Positions 1 to 5,689 of a DNA stretch of 21,189 bases are shown here, one piece after another. This DNA comes from Pseudomonadota bacterium (lineage in GTDB: Bacteria > Pseudomonadota > Alphaproteobacteria > Acetobacterales > Acetobacteraceae): positions 1 to 21,189 of the forward strand of contig JAKBCH010000031.1 in the NCBI GenBank assembly GCA_021808055.1, read 5' to 3'. Made by a program: the position numbers and the translations under genes. How positions within the stretch are numbered: position 1 is the stretch's first letter; each line of letters begins with the position of its first letter. The notes beneath the pieces were generated by a model. It was not told where the DNA came from. It saw nothing but the letters and a program-made list of their open reading frames with translations, and did no database searches.

Positions 1-693
1 AAAATACCCAAGCGAATGAATCTCTTCCGGCTTTTTCGCGCTTCGCGCCATCACCTCGCCCACGACTTCCACGATCATCTCCGGCGTTGCGCCCAGCCTC
101 AGCCAATTCGCCACCGGCTGGTAATTGCCCATCCATCTTGCCGGGTCGATGCCCGCCGCATCCAAAACCTCACCACCGGTTTTCATAAGATCAAATGATT
201 CTTTATTATCTTTATTATTAATAGAAGAACCGGTTTCCCCAGGTTCGGTTTCCAATTTGGTTTTTTCGGTTTTCATAGCCACACCTCCATCAATCGGTAA
301 AAGCAAGTGTCGCTGGCCTGGCGGTTGACCATCCTTGCGCGGCCGTCCGCCTTTTGAGCCGTTGATTTTGTTGATTTCAGAGCGTGTCGTGGCCTGCACC
401 AGCATTGGGCAGCTAATCGCGCCATCCGGCTCGCGGGCGAGCAATCCACGCTCGCATAATTCGGTTATTTTGGTTTCCAATTCGGTTTCGGTTTCGGTTT
501 CCGGCCGAAAAACCAATCTGGATAACATATTCGGTTTCACGGGCTGGCTACCGAACCGCAAAACCGCAATTCCGTCGCGCTGCATCATCCTGGCGATGTC
601 GAGCCACAACATCCGCGTATCTGGCGGCAGCGTTCGCATCCGCGCTTCATCCAGAACATCCATCAGCGCCTTGCACTCACACCGCTTCGCCAT
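1..693 (-). CDS. Phage O-like replication initiator / replisome organizer (partial, runs off left edge)
   Basis: The frame is open for 231 codons from ATG 693 to the first base of the window, with an in-frame stop just upstream at 718-720, so the start is well fixed. Residues 1-90 look like a winged-helix domain (TLPPDTRMLWLDIARMMQRD, then TELCERGLLAREPDGAI). A basic linker GSKGGRPRK follows at 112-120, then a polar stretch. The end of the visible part (VVGEVMARSAKKPEEIHSLGYF) resembles the C-terminal segment of phage replication proteins of the DnaD/O type. It lies directly downstream of dnaB, where lambda-like phages keep the initiator or helicase-recruiting protein. Its likely job is to bind origin repeats and load the helicase. 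The gene itself contains repeats that may be that origin. The family assignment rests on context and domain pattern, not on a clear signature motif. Confidence 0.72.
   Translation of the reverse strand, partial: MAKRCECKALMDVLDEARMRTLPPDTRMLWLDIARMMQRDGIAVLRFGSQPVKPNMLSRLVFRPETETETELETKITELCERGLLAREPDGAISCPMLVQATTRSEINKINGSKGGRPRKDGQPPGQRHLLLPIDGGVAMKTEKTKLETEPGETGSSINNKDNKESFDLMKTGGEVLDAAGIDPARWMGNYQPVANWLRLGATPEMIVEVVGEVMARSAKKPEEIHSLGYF
181..537. other. Candidate phage replication origin (iterons plus A+T-rich block inside the initiator gene)
   Basis: The word TTCGGTTT occurs at 244-251, 265-272, 481-488, 487-494, 493-500 and 530-537, with a variant TTCGGTTA at 460-467. The middle three copies overlap with a 6-bp period. 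Positions 181-229 hold only 8 G or C in 49 bases, inside an otherwise G+C-rich gene. Repeats followed by an A+T-rich unwinding block within the initiator gene is the arrangement of lambda ori in gene O. The origin role is inferred. The coded peptide TETETE at residues 66-71 is an alternative reason for the 6-bp period. Confidence 0.5.
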
Positions 694-740
694 ATCAGCC
701 CCCAGTCGTAAATTGCGTCACGCCGGCAAACCGATGCGAC

Positions 741-765
741 GGTATTTTGGTTTTCTCGGTTTTCG
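741..765. repeat. Composite TTTTGGTTT-n-TCGGTTT repeat, third copy
   Basis: Between the dnaB stop and the initiator start lies TTTTGGTTTTCTCGGTTTTC. The same composite (a TTTGGTTT word followed 2-5 bases later by TCGGTTT) occurs at about 255-274 and 467-489 in the initiator gene. This copy is noncoding, which argues that the word is not only a by-product of the Thr-Glu coding repeat. It may be an outlying initiator-binding site. Confidence 0.45.
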
Positions 766-768
766 CCG

Positions 769-2307
769 TCACGCTGCGGCCAGCGCCGTGCCCCAGGCTG
801 GTTCGCCATGGTCACTTTCATCGCGAAACCAGATTGTCTGTGCATGGAAACGAACACGGCACGGCCCTGTCGGCCCGTTGCGGTTCTTGGCCACCTGCAC
901 CACCGCCATATCTCTCGTCAGCTCCAGCTGATGGAAATACCGGTCTTTCCGCTCTTCAAAATCTTCCGGCTTTTCCTTGGCGCCACGCACTGGCTCGCCT
1001 TGCGCCAGCAGGTAATAATGTTCGCGATGCAAAAACATCACGCAATAAGCATCCTGTTCAATGGCACCGCTATCTCGCAAATCGCTCAACTGCGGCATTT
1101 TATTGTCCCGATGCTCATTGGCGCGGCTGAGCTGGCAGAGCACGAGAATCGGAATGCCCAACTCCACGGCCAAAAGCTTGAGGTCATGGCTTAACTCCGT
1201 CGTGCGCTCATATTGCCCAGCCCTTTCGGCGTGCGCGCTGGCCTTCATCAGCGCCAGATAATCAACAACAATAAGCTGCAATCCTCGTTTCGAGCGCTTC
1301 AAACGCCGCGCCCGCGCCCGCAACGCGGAAACCTTGATTCCGGGCCGGTCATCAAAATGCAGGGTCAGATTCGCGGCTTCGCGTTGCGATTTGACCAACC
1401 GGTCCCATTCCTGCGGCGACAGCTTCTCATATCGCGGCCTGGCGCCAACATCCTCAACAATCCCAAGCCGTTTGCCCCGAAAAACCGACATGACGTCGAT
1501 CCCGGCATGCGCTGCAGCCAGGCGCGTACCCATTTGCATGCCGCTCATTTCGCCGGACCAAAACAGCACGCTATGTCCAACGCTGGCGCAACGCGCCGCG
1601 ATGCCAAGCCCGATTCCCGTCTTGCCCATAGCCGGCCTCGCGCCGAGCACATAAATCTGCCCTGGCATAAAACCGCCCGTCATGCAGTCCAGCGCATCAT
1701 AGCCTGTCGTGATGCCCGCCAGCGGGCTTTCACGCTCGCCGGCCTCCAAACTACTATCCAGCGCATGGCTTACAGCCTCCCCGGCGCTCAGCAGAGGCTT
1801 GGTTTCACCTGCACCCTCGGCAATTTTCGTCAACCCGCCATCCAGCGCCTCAACCAAATCCTGCCCCGTTTCGCCCTCCTGGGGCGTAAAGCAGCGGTCG
1901 ACTGTCTCGCAGCACACATTAATTAGCTGCCGCCGTATCCAGGCATCATGCACCAACCGGCCATAATCCTTAGCGTTGATGATACCCACCATCGCGCTCA
2001 GCAATTGGGCCAGATATGATGTTCCACCAACCGCATCGAGTAAGCCGGTATTTTCCAGATCGCGGCGAAGGGTGATCGGGTCAGCAATTTCGCCAGCTCT
2101 CGCTTTGCGCGCAATCGCATCATAAATGGTGCCGTGCATCGGGTCAGCGAAATGGTGCGGCTCCAAAAAGTCGCAAACCATGTCATAGACGCGCCCGCTA
2201 TTCGCAAGCAGCGCACCAAGTAGAGCCTGCTCGGCCTGCACATCATTCGGTGGCACCATCAACCTGGCGCCGAGGAGCGGATGCTCAATGCGCTGCATTT
2301 CGGTCAT
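769..2307 (-). CDS. dnaB: Replicative DNA helicase, DnaB family (phage type)
   Basis: Hexameric 5'-3' helicase that unwinds the phage replication fork. In the longer reading (ATG 2322, 517 residues) the N-terminal DnaB domain starts at about 27 (NDVQAEQALLGALL). The RecA-like domain has a Walker A motif GARPAMGKTG at 227-236, a catalytic Glu in SGEMS at 256-260, Walker B IVVDYL at 351-356, the QLSR motif at 397-400 and the conserved LSDLRDSGAIEQDA stretch at 412-425. I chose ATG 2307 because it makes an ATGA overlap with the preceding gene and has GGGGGA upstream. ATG 2322, with GGAAGTGA upstream, adds five residues and is also possible. No damage is seen. Carrying its own DnaB suggests that the phage replicates independently of the host helicase. 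Confidence 0.96.
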   Translation of the reverse strand: MTEMQRIEHPLLGARLMVPPNDVQAEQALLGALLANSGRVYDMVCDFLEPHHFADPMHGTIYDAIARKARAGEIADPITLRRDLENTGLLDAVGGTSYLAQLLSAMVGIINAKDYGRLVHDAWIRRQLINVCCETVDRCFTPQEGETGQDLVEALDGGLTKIAEGAGETKPLLSAGEAVSHALDSSLEAGERESPLAGITTGYDALDCMTGGFMPGQIYVLGARPAMGKTGIGLGIAARCASVGHSVLFWSGEMSGMQMGTRLAAAHAGIDVMSVFRGKRLGIVEDVGARPRYEKLSPQEWDRLVKSQREAANLTLHFDDRPGIKVSALRARARRLKRSKRGLQLIVVDYLALMKASAHAERAGQYERTTELSHDLKLLAVELGIPILVLCQLSRANEHRDNKMPQLSDLRDSGAIEQDAYCVMFLHREHYYLLAQGEPVRGAKEKPEDFEERKDRYFHQLELTRDMAVVQVAKNRNGPTGPCRVRFHAQTIWFRDESDHGEPAWGTALAAA

Positions 2308-2588
2308 GCCGTCCCCCGGCATGTAGTCACTTCCGCGCGCGTCTTATCTTTAAAACCCTGCTGTACGCCATTGCCCATACACTCTCCAAGTGTGTGGCAA
2401 TCAATGTTTTGGGGCATATGCGGCCAATGAAACCGCGCCAGCGACATGCCCGCGGCTGTGGCCAGCGCCATGGAAAGCGTGGCGTAGTCACATTCGGAAT
2501 ATACCGCCTGCAACACATTCAGGATGCGTCTCCCGGAATCCATCAGAGCATTTCCCGGCTCGCCATCTTGTTCGGTTTTATCATTCAC
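2304..2588 (-). CDS. Small phage protein of unknown function
   Basis: A 94-residue frame between the GcrA-like gene and dnaB. The best start is GTG 2588, seven bases after a strong GGAGG (2596-2600). GTG 2594, overlapping the upstream stop as GTGA, is the alternative. The stop overlaps dnaB as ATGA. The middle (SGRRILNVLQAVYSECDYATLSMALATAAGMSL) is predicted helical. The rest contains four Cys and three His scattered without a clear zinc motif. I do not recognise a family. Its place in the tightly coupled early operon implies a role in replication or its control. Confidence 0.72.
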   Translation of the reverse strand: MNDKTEQDGEPGNALMDSGRRILNVLQAVYSECDYATLSMALATAAGMSLARFHWPHMPQNIDCHTLGECMGNGVQQGFKDKTRAEVTTCRGTA

Positions 2589-2590
2589 GT

Positions 2591-2989
2591 TCACGCCTCC
2601 TCTTTTTCGCCGCGCCGCACATAGGCGATTCCCGCATGTTCCTCGCAGTAAGGCTTTCCATCCACTCGACGCGCGTTGCAGAAACGAAAGCTTGCTTCTC
2701 GCGGGTTTCCTATCGGCCATTGGCAAGGCCACGAAGCAACCATTCTCCCCGGTGGCAGCGGCGCGTTTGTTATTTTTGGCAGCGGCGCTGGCTTCTGCAC
2801 TTTCTCAACCGGCACATAATCGGCACCTCGCTGCGGAATCGGGCTCGGCCTTCCCGGCAAGTTCAACCGATGCGCTTTGTTAATCACCGCATTTTTTGAC
2901 ACACCAATCCTGCGGCCGATTTCGGCAGTGCTAACCCCCTCGCTCCACAATTCCGTTAATTTGGTGATCTTCGCGTCATCCCAGGCCAT
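2591..2989 (-). CDS. GcrA-family cell-cycle regulator homologue, phage-encoded
   Basis: A 132-residue protein with both ends of the GcrA family. At the N terminus is the HTH AWDDAKITKLTELWSEGVST...IGVSKNAVINKAHRL (residues 2-41). At the C terminus is the cysteine block CQWPIGNP...FCNARR...GKPYCEEHAGIAYVRR with C89, C104, C115 and H118. In Caulobacter, GcrA binds sigma70-RNA polymerase and activates promoters carrying methylated GANTC. A phage copy could redirect host cell-cycle transcription or activate phage promoters. ATG 2989 was chosen because it overlaps the preceding stop as TAATG. The longer frame from 3031 adds residues that do not fit the family. Confidence 0.9.
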   Translation of the reverse strand: MAWDDAKITKLTELWSEGVSTAEIGRRIGVSKNAVINKAHRLNLPGRPSPIPQRGADYVPVEKVQKPAPLPKITNAPLPPGRMVASWPCQWPIGNPREASFRFCNARRVDGKPYCEEHAGIAYVRRGEKEEA

Positions 2990-3579
2990 TAAAGCGCGCC
3001 CCGGATAGCAAAGGGTGGAAGACCAGAGCATAGCCGCACAGCATTGGCCCGCTTTAAATTAAGCGCCGAATATTTGCCCAACAGCCCCGCACGCCGCGCC
3101 CAACGCTTGGCATCTTCATACGTCACCAGCAGAACGCCCGACCCATCGTCCTCACAAAAAGTCCCCTCCGGCTTATGTTCAACCGGAGGGGCAGTTGGGG
3201 AGACCTTTATCGTAATACCATCCACTTTCGGCGAAGGCTCGGTACGCGCCTTGAGACGCTCAAGCTTTGACTCCACCGCTTGAGCTGATGAGATTGGATA
3301 CCCATCCAATTCATTCACCCGCTCCAGAATATCGCGCGGCTGCAAACCTTGGCCCTTTAATTCAAGCAGCAATGCCGTGCGCTCTGGCGTCCAATCCCCG
3401 CGCTTGCGACCGGTTTTCAGCATCATATACCACCGCGTCTTCACGGCGGCAGCACTGGAAATCGGCACGCCTGGCATCGCATTCAGTTTCCGCAACAGCA
3501 CTTCAAAATCAGGAACACGAGAGCTTGAAACCTGCATCAGCTTGTTTCGTTCATCCGTCCAAACAGACGGCCGCTTCAC
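2989..3579 (-). CDS. DNA-binding protein with two tandem Myb/GcrA-like HTH repeats
   Basis: A 196-residue protein. Repeat 1 (about 5-52) runs WTDERNKLMQ to AVKTRWYMMLK. Repeat 2 (about 63-110) runs WTPERTALLLELKGQGLQ to AVESKLERLK. Both share W-T-x-E-R at the start and the P-I-S-S-A-x-A-V helix, and resemble Myb/SANT or GcrA-type HTH units. A Pro-rich linker follows, then a C-terminal part (VLLVTYEDAKRWARRAGLLG) of unknown function. The start is GTG 3579, overlapping the upstream stop as GTGA, and the stop overlaps the GcrA-like start. It is most likely an early transcription or replication regulator. The exact family was not identified. Confidence 0.82.
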   Translation of the reverse strand: MKRPSVWTDERNKLMQVSSSRVPDFEVLLRKLNAMPGVPISSAAAVKTRWYMMLKTGRKRGDWTPERTALLLELKGQGLQPRDILERVNELDGYPISSAQAVESKLERLKARTEPSPKVDGITIKVSPTAPPVEHKPEGTFCEDDGSGVLLVTYEDAKRWARRAGLLGKYSALNLKRANAVRLCSGLPPFAIRGAL

Positions 3580-4028
3580 GCTTGGTCATCCTGCTGCAAC
3601 AGCACCATGGTCTCGCCGGCAATGCGGCGCATATCATCCAGCTCACGCAGCAGATCGGCGCGCTCTTTCGGCGTCAGCTTGTCGTGCGTCAGCGCATGCG
3701 CGGCCGTGGCGAATAACTCGCCCACATCCTTGCTAAGGGCGGCAAACAAACTCGCCAGCTCACCACGCCCGCGCGGCGCTTCCACAAGCACCAGCTCCCT
3801 CCCCTGCGCACGGGCCAAAGCTGCCGTCACCAGCGGCTCAGATGCCACAGATTCCGCCGCGATAATGGTCTGTGCCGGCGGGTAATAATCGCTGTTGCGA
3901 TTTCCATAGTTCGAAACGAGCGACCGGGAAATACCGCAAGCAGCGGCGGTGGCATCAACCCCACCAAGATCATGCACAAGCATCTTCCAGGCCGTTTTGA
4001 TCGAGTTGCGCTTAATATCATCGGTCAT
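3576..4028 (-). CDS. CII-like phage HTH regulator
   Basis: A 150-residue protein. Residues 12-60 form an HTH of the phage CII/regulatory type: AWKMLVHDLGGVDATAAACG, then ISRSLVSNYGNRNSDYYPP. A charged, mostly helical tail follows, probably a coiled coil (LTPKERADLLRELDDMRRI, about 118-136). It is the first gene after cro when the inverted cassette is ignored, which is the place of cII in lambdoid phages, so a role in choosing lysogeny is plausible. GGGAG lies about 11 bases upstream of ATG 4028. The functional assignment rests on position and HTH pattern only. Confidence 0.78.
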   Translation of the reverse strand: MTDDIKRNSIKTAWKMLVHDLGGVDATAAACGISRSLVSNYGNRNSDYYPPAQTIIAAESVASEPLVTAALARAQGRELVLVEAPRGRGELASLFAALSKDVGELFATAAHALTHDKLTPKERADLLRELDDMRRIAGETMVLLQQDDQA

Positions 4029-4093
4029 ACAACCGCACTCCCTGGTGATATGATTTCAGATGCAAAAGGATGTCCTGCCGGCAAAGATGGGCC

Positions 4094-4222
4094 ATGGCAT
4101 TTTTTGTAATCCTGCTCTTGGCAGCCCTCGCTGCACTCTGCGCCTTCCGGAAAATTCAACGCCGCCGGAAGTTGGCCCGACGCATTGCTGAGGTGATGCA
4201 ACGGACGCGTTCGGGCCTCTGA
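4094..4222 (+). CDS. Small single-pass membrane protein (42 aa)
   Basis: ATG 4094 opens a 42-residue frame: AFFVILLLAALAALCAF is one hydrophobic helix, followed at once by RKIQRRRKLARR. The positive charges after the helix predict a cytoplasmic C terminus. The ribosome site is weak. It runs against the surrounding leftward operon and in the same direction as the next gene, 81 bases on. No family is recognised. The clear membrane topology supports it as real, but its size leaves doubt. Confidence 0.45.
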   Translation: MAFFVILLLAALAALCAFRKIQRRRKLARRIAEVMQRTRSGL

Positions 4223-4246
4223 TGCGCAGCCAAAACAATAGATGGC

Positions 4247-4266
4247 TAGGCAAACCCAGTTGCCTA
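4247..4266. other. Hairpin between the two membrane-protein genes
   Basis: TAGGCAA and TTGCCTA pair perfectly over seven bases around a six-base loop ACCCAG. No T-run follows on either side, so it is not a standard terminator. It could be an operator or RNA element ahead of the gene at 4304. Confidence 0.4.
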
Positions 4267-4303
4267 TCCGATACTCATGTTGTGCATCGGAGGAGCCGCG
4301 ATC

Positions 4304-4948
4304 ATGATTGCCTTGATTCCCACCGCCATGGCCGCAGCGCTGCTGGTTTGGCTTATGTATAGGGTCGCGGCTCCATTGCTGAGGCGCAAAACCCCGACTG
4401 TCACTATTTCGACACCTGACCCTGGGACGGCTTTTCTGCATCAAATGCTCGATACTGAACGGGCGAAACTCGCCGGGCTCGAGCAGCTCGCCGGGCCAGA
4501 ACCGGAGGAGGTTCATGACGAGGCGGCGCATCTCCCGCCACTTCCACCAGTTCAGGCAAAACGCGGCAGAAGGCGATCCAGAGAACATACCGCTGACGTC
4601 CAACCGAAGCTTACTAGAAAACAAAAGTCGTCGCCCACGACGACAAAACGCGACCTGTCGACGCTGGCGAGGGGCATTCGCATCCCAGCGCAGTTCGAAT
4701 ATCTGGGCGGCCGCACACCTGGTCGTACGCGAAAGGCCGTCATCATCAGCGCGGTAGGATATACCGAAGATGATGGGAGCTTCGATGTCACCACTCTCCG
4801 CTGCATTTGCGCGGATTCTCAGGATTGGCGCGCCTTTCAGATCGACAGAATTCGAAATTTTGTCGAACTGGAGCATGGCGAACTTGTCCCAGACCTGAAG
4901 GAGTGGGCTGCAGAGATGGTCGCGTTGAAGCTCGATGAACTGCTTTGA
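4304..4948 (+). CDS. Membrane-anchored protein with C-terminal WYL-like domain
   Basis: A 214-residue protein. Residues 2-24 form one transmembrane helix (ALIPTAMAAALLVWLMYRVA), followed by a basic stretch that places the rest in the cytoplasm. A long polar, basic linker (about 60-118) leads to a folded domain at 124-203. There the pattern FEYLGGRTPGRTRKAVI, then LRCICADSQDWRAFQIDRI, then a Gly-Glu turn, matches the WYL ligand-sensing fold. ATG 4304 has GGAGGA ten bases upstream; ATG 4277 would add nine residues. It lies opposite to the leftward operon and ends five bases before the cro-like stop. Likely roles are superinfection exclusion or signal sensing; this is inferred from topology and position. 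Confidence 0.78.
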   Translation: MIALIPTAMAAALLVWLMYRVAAPLLRRKTPTVTISTPDPGTAFLHQMLDTERAKLAGLEQLAGPEPEEVHDEAAHLPPLPPVQAKRGRRRSREHTADVQPKLTRKQKSSPTTTKRDLSTLARGIRIPAQFEYLGGRTPGRTRKAVIISAVGYTEDDGSFDVTTLRCICADSQDWRAFQIDRIRNFVELEHGELVPDLKEWAAEMVALKLDELL

Positions 4949-4953
4949 CGACA

Positions 4954-5160
4954 TCATGCAGCCATTTCAGGCGTCCACAAATCAGGACGCATTTCATAAA
5001 GCGAAATACCGAACCGCTTGTGTATCTCCATCGCCCTTTCCGCCGGAATGCGGAGCTTTTCAGTGCACCATTGGCTTACCAATGGCTCACTCACGCCGAG
5101 CGCCGCCGCGACTGCCTTGCGAGCAATTTTTCGTTCGGACAGGGAGGTGAGTAGAGTCAT
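4954..5160 (-). CDS. Cro/YdaS-like repressor
   Basis: A 68-residue protein that is essentially one HTH: AVAAALGVSEPLVSQWCTEK (about 16-35), then RIPAERAMEIHKRFGISLYEMRPDLW. The recognition helix and the RPDLW end are typical of small Cro/YdaS proteins. It diverges from the cI-like gene across a 92-base operator region, so it is the presumed lytic-side repressor. No Shine-Dalgarno site is visible. The promoter -10 ends seven bases before ATG 5160, so the mRNA is probably leaderless. Confidence 0.88.
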   Translation of the reverse strand: MTLLTSLSERKIARKAVAAALGVSEPLVSQWCTEKLRIPAERAMEIHKRFGISLYEMRPDLWTPEMAA

Positions 5161-5167
5161 GTAAAGC

Positions 5168-5196
5168 TATTTAGTGTGACTAAACTTTAATGGCAA
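5168..5196 (-). promoter_or_regulatory. Leftward (cro) promoter
   Basis: On the minus strand, -35 TTGCCA (5196-5191) is followed by a 17-base spacer and -10 TAAATA (5173-5168). The predicted start is base 5161 or 5160, the first base of the cro-like ATG. Operator O1 covers part of the spacer and four bases of the -10. Confidence 0.7.
5170..5184. promoter_or_regulatory. Repressor operator O1
   Basis: TTTAGT-GTG-ACTAAA, a perfect 6+6 inverted repeat overlapping the cro promoter -10. Binding of CI or Cro here would block leftward transcription. Confidence 0.8.
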
Positions 5197-5202
5197 GCGT
5201 AA

Positions 5203-5217
5203 TTTAGTTTCACTTAG
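5203..5217. promoter_or_regulatory. Repressor operator O2
   Basis: TTTAGT-TTC-ACTTAG, with one half-site matching the consensus and the other at 4 of 6. Its centre is 33 bp from that of O1, about three helical turns, and it lies between the cro -35 and the cI promoter. Confidence 0.7.
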
Positions 5218-5237
5218 ACGAAACAACTTTATGTATT

Positions 5238-5246
5238 TGATATATT
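5238..5246 (+). promoter_or_regulatory. cI promoter, extended -10
   Basis: TG-A-TATATT is an extended -10 motif. No good -35 stands 16-18 bases upstream. The predicted start is base 5253, the A of the cI ATG, which gives a leaderless mRNA like lambda cI from PRM. An alternative is TTTCAC (5208-5213) with TATGTA (5230-5235), starting about ten bases before the ATG. Confidence 0.5.
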
Positions 5247-5252
5247 GGCAAA

Positions 5253-5612
5253 ATGCCTGACAAAAAACTCACCAGAGATGAAGTTCAACGAAACCTGAAA
5301 ATCGTAGGTTGCATTCCCGCGTGGATTAGTTACAAAGGAGTAACGCAGGAACAATTAGCGAACACTCTAGGGGTGTCGAAGGGCATTGTCTCTAAATGGC
5401 TGAACGGCATCATTTCCGTGAATAGTCTCAACCTTACCAGGATAGCTGAGTTTTTTGGAGTAAAGGTGATCGACCTATTCTTCATGCCCGGTGAGACACC
5501 AAAGTCAGAGGCACTTACCCAGGCCGCCGAACTTATCGGGGATTTATCGCAAGAAGACCTCGCGCGATGGATCGAATTCGGCAAGGGGTTGCGTGTGACT
5601 AAAAAAGAGTAG
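5253..5612 (+). CDS. CI-like prophage repressor (XRE-family HTH)
   Basis: A 119-residue protein. Residues 28-77 are a classical XRE HTH: GVTQEQLANTLGVSKGIVSK, then WLNGIISVNSLNLTRIAEFFGVKVIDLFF. The C-terminal 40 residues are helical and end in RVTKKE. There is no S24/LexA-type peptidase domain, so induction by RecA-driven self-cleavage is not expected; a separate antirepressor would be needed. Five operators flank the gene, two before it and three at or after its 3' end. Its codons are noticeably more A+T-rich than those of the neighbouring genes. No Shine-Dalgarno site precedes ATG 5253. Confidence 0.9.
   Translation: MPDKKLTRDEVQRNLKIVGCIPAWISYKGVTQEQLANTLGVSKGIVSKWLNGIISVNSLNLTRIAEFFGVKVIDLFFMPGETPKSEALTQAAELIGDLSQEDLARWIEFGKGLRVTKKE
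5589..5603. promoter_or_regulatory. Repressor operator O3 (inside the cI 3' end)
   Basis: TTGCGT-GTG-ACTAAA: the right half is perfect, the left half matches at 4 of 6. It lies in the last codons of cI, 25 bp centre to centre from O4. This is the weakest of the five by sequence. Confidence 0.5.
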
Positions 5613-5613
5613 G

Positions 5614-5628
5614 TTTCGTGTAACTAAA
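5614..5628. promoter_or_regulatory. Repressor operator O4
   Basis: TTTCGT-GTA-ACTAAA: one half perfect, the other 5 of 6. It ends six bases before the right promoter -35. Its centre is 33 bp from that of O5, the same spacing and the same place as O2 relative to the cro promoter. Confidence 0.7.
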
Positions 5629-5634
5629 TTTTTC

Positions 5635-5663
5635 TTGACCTAATAATTTAGTATAACTAAACA
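5635..5663 (+). promoter_or_regulatory. Rightward early promoter
   Basis: -35 TTGACC (5635-5640), a 17-base spacer, -10 TAAACA (5658-5663), with a predicted start near 5670. O5 covers the spacer and the first four bases of the -10, exactly as O1 does at the cro promoter. It should drive the right arm as far as the integrase. Confidence 0.72.
5647..5661. promoter_or_regulatory. Repressor operator O5
   Basis: TTTAGT-ATA-ACTAAA, a perfect inverted repeat overlapping the -10 of the rightward promoter. It is the counterpart of O1. Confidence 0.8.
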
Positions 5664-5665
5664 TT

Positions 5666-5686
5666 GCCTCCGTACCTTTCGGAGGC
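5666..5686 (+). promoter_or_regulatory. Hairpin that covers the ribosome site of the first right-arm gene
   Basis: GCCTCCG and CGGAGGC pair perfectly around a seven-base loop TACCTTT. The right arm contains the only good Shine-Dalgarno site (GGAGG, 5681-5685) for ATG 5690. The predicted start of the rightward promoter (about 5670) lies inside the left arm. RNA from this promoter would therefore lack most of the stem, and only RNA coming through from cI would fold it. Confidence 0.6.
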
Positions 5687-5689
5687 GTC

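Noticed and set aside
335..931. 198-codon rightward frame at the left end
   Set aside because: It lies opposite the initiator and the dnaB 3' end, and its residues show no fold pattern. The minus strand has convincing, coupled genes here.
1213..1926. 237-codon rightward frame
   Set aside because: Shadow of dnaB, whose motifs on the other strand are unmistakable.
4025..4957. 310-codon leftward frame that would fill the cro-cII gap
   Set aside because: It is low in normal composition, has no motif, and opposes a rightward gene with a good ribosome site, a membrane helix and a WYL-like domain.
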